A model generated the notes under the pieces. The model was given only the letters and a program-made list of their open reading frames with translations, made no database searches and was not told where the DNA came from. Positions 63,418 to 64,000 of a stretch of DNA of 64,000 nucleotides are shown one piece after another. The position numbers and the translations under genes are program-made. Location: positions 1 to 64,000 of the forward strand of contig CANMLG010000050.1 of assembly GCA_947498765.1 (NCBI GenBank), written 5' to 3'. How positions within the stretch are numbered: the stretch's first letter is position 1; each line of letters starts with the position of its first letter. The stretch is from an uncultured Aquimarina sp. (lineage in GTDB: Bacteria > Bacteroidota > Bacteroidia > Flavobacteriales > Flavobacteriaceae).

Positions 63418-63658
63418 ACACTTAACTTCATTTATTGAAGAAAATGATGAGGATTTTGTTATTGAAACAATAGAGACTCTAGAAAGCTTAACGGAGGTTT
63501 CTTCTTTAAAAGATGAGGAATTAGATGTTATCGGAGAATTGATTTCAAATATGTATGGAGCACTTGAAGTGAAAAAAATGATTAATGAAGGAGCTTCGCA
63601 AAAAGATGCATTAAATGCTTTTATGAAGCGTGTGTTAGGTGCTATTGATAAGGTATAA
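63398..63658 (+). CDS. DUF6952 family small protein
   Basis: The product has 86 residues from the ATG at 63398 (an in-frame TTG precedes it by one codon). It is an acidic, helical, soluble protein (LTSFIEENDEDFVIETIETL). It overlaps the thioredoxin gene by 20 bases, so translation is probably coupled. The peroxiredoxin-thioredoxin-DUF6952 trio recurs in Flavobacteriia; its role in peroxide defence is unknown. Confidence 0.8.
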   Translation: MKLPVIKHLTSFIEENDEDFVIETIETLESLTEVSSLKDEELDVIGELISNMYGALEVKKMINEGASQKDALNAFMKRVLGAIDKV

Positions 63659-63682
63659 GTTAATTATTTTATAAAAAAAATA

Positions 63683-63719
63683 AATCCAGAATTATGAAAT
63701 CATAATTCTGGATTTTACT
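63683..63719 (+). terminator. Terminator of the peroxiredoxin operon
   Basis: Two perfectly complementary 15-base arms (63683-63697 and 63702-63716) enclose a short loop about 25 bases beyond the DUF6952 stop. The tail on the plus strand is ATTTTAC-like rather than a long T-run. Confidence 0.75.
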
Positions 63720-63769
63720 TTTGTCTCTTAAGGTTTGAAAACATCAAACTATTAATTCTTTTTTTAAAT

Positions 63770-64000
63770 ATGAGTAAAGAAACCAATTCTGATGAATTTT
63801 ATGCTAAGCTAAAAGATCAGTTGATACAAACAAGCTTATGGCCTAATGTTTACTTGTATAAATTTATTATTCCTGTTCAACCGGATCAGTCAAAAGAATT
63901 GTTGACTATTTTTGATAATCAAGGTGCGGTTATTTCTTCAAAAAAATCAAAAACTGGAAAATACCAGAGTTATTCTATAAAAATAAAGCTAAAAAATCCA
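63770..64000 (+). CDS. DUF493 (YbeD-like) family protein, cut by the window edge
   Basis: The visible 77 residues (from the ATG at 63770) have the DUF493 pattern: SLWPNVYLYKFIIPVQPDQS, followed by the GKYQSYSIKIKL strand. Only the N-terminal part is in the window; a complete member has about 90-100 residues. It is a small ferredoxin-like fold protein, possibly a regulator of lipoylation in some bacteria; that role is not established for this group. Confidence 0.75.
   Translation, partial: MSKETNSDEFYAKLKDQLIQTSLWPNVYLYKFIIPVQPDQSKELLTIFDNQGAVISSKKSKTGKYQSYSIKIKLKNP

Noticed and set aside
1..64000. CRISPR arrays, prophage or toxin-antitoxin systems
   Set aside because: I looked for evenly spaced repeats, phage structural genes and small toxin/antitoxin pairs on both strands and found none that I could support.

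Overview
The window is an AT-rich chromosomal segment of a marine Flavobacteriaceae bacterium (phylum Bacteroidota). This is inferred from several markers: secreted proteins with C-terminal type IX secretion (T9SS) sorting domains, a zapA / 6S RNA / rny locus, a TAnnTTTG-type promoter upstream of the zapA operon, a bacillithiol deacetylase (bshB1), the DUF6452/DUF6048 pair next to rlmD, and a peroxiredoxin-thioredoxin-DUF6952 operon. No rRNA operon, CRISPR array, prophage or intact insertion sequence is visible, so most of the window reads as core chromosome with scattered accessory genes and gene remnants.

Positions 1-13 kb: a tRNA-Pro, an MFS transporter, a decayed short-chain dehydrogenase, and a minus-strand set of M23 peptidase, TonB-dependent receptor and membrane acyltransferase. 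Divergent from it runs a cell-division/RNA block (coiled-coil protein, ZapA, 6S RNA, RNase Y). Just after rny sits an unusual 745-residue gene that joins a NeuD-type hexapeptide acyltransferase to an FAD/NAD(P)-binding module. It is followed by a tandem-duplication scar that joins a copy of the start of the next gene to a copy of the end of rny.

Positions 13-27 kb: an accessory, partly decaying region. It holds a secreted propeller-Dabb protein, a Crp/Fnr regulator, a DMT permease, a headless serine hydrolase, a DUF4386-like remnant, a Tat-exported Gfo/Idh/MocA oxidoreductase, an AraC regulator with a VOC protein, a helix-turn-helix regulator with a large inverted repeat in front of it, a cytochrome c, a probable bicarbonate module (small membrane protein, SulP transporter, beta-carbonic anhydrase), an IS1182-like remnant and a secreted subtilase.

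Positions 27-46 kb: glycogen metabolism (glgA-glgC-glgB and a GH31 alpha-glucosidase as one operon), an aldo/keto reductase, fumarase, a 54-residue membrane protein, a YceI lipoprotein, a cupin protein, rlmD with DUF6452/DUF6048, an Smr-domain protein, a TSP3-repeat lipoprotein, a thioesterase and rmuC.

Positions 46-64 kb: a 1943-residue secreted GH86-like agarase/porphyranase candidate with seven bacterial Ig-like (Big_2) and three CBM6-like modules. Then come a GNAT enzyme, a small lipoprotein, a vitamin B12 uptake/salvage operon (cobS, cobC, btuF, btuC, btuD), a methyltransferase, tRNA-His, a hybrid histidine kinase with bshB1, the peroxiredoxin operon and a truncated DUF493 gene at the right edge. 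The agarase candidate points to an alga-associated lifestyle, but no SusC/SusD pair or other polysaccharide locus surrounds it.
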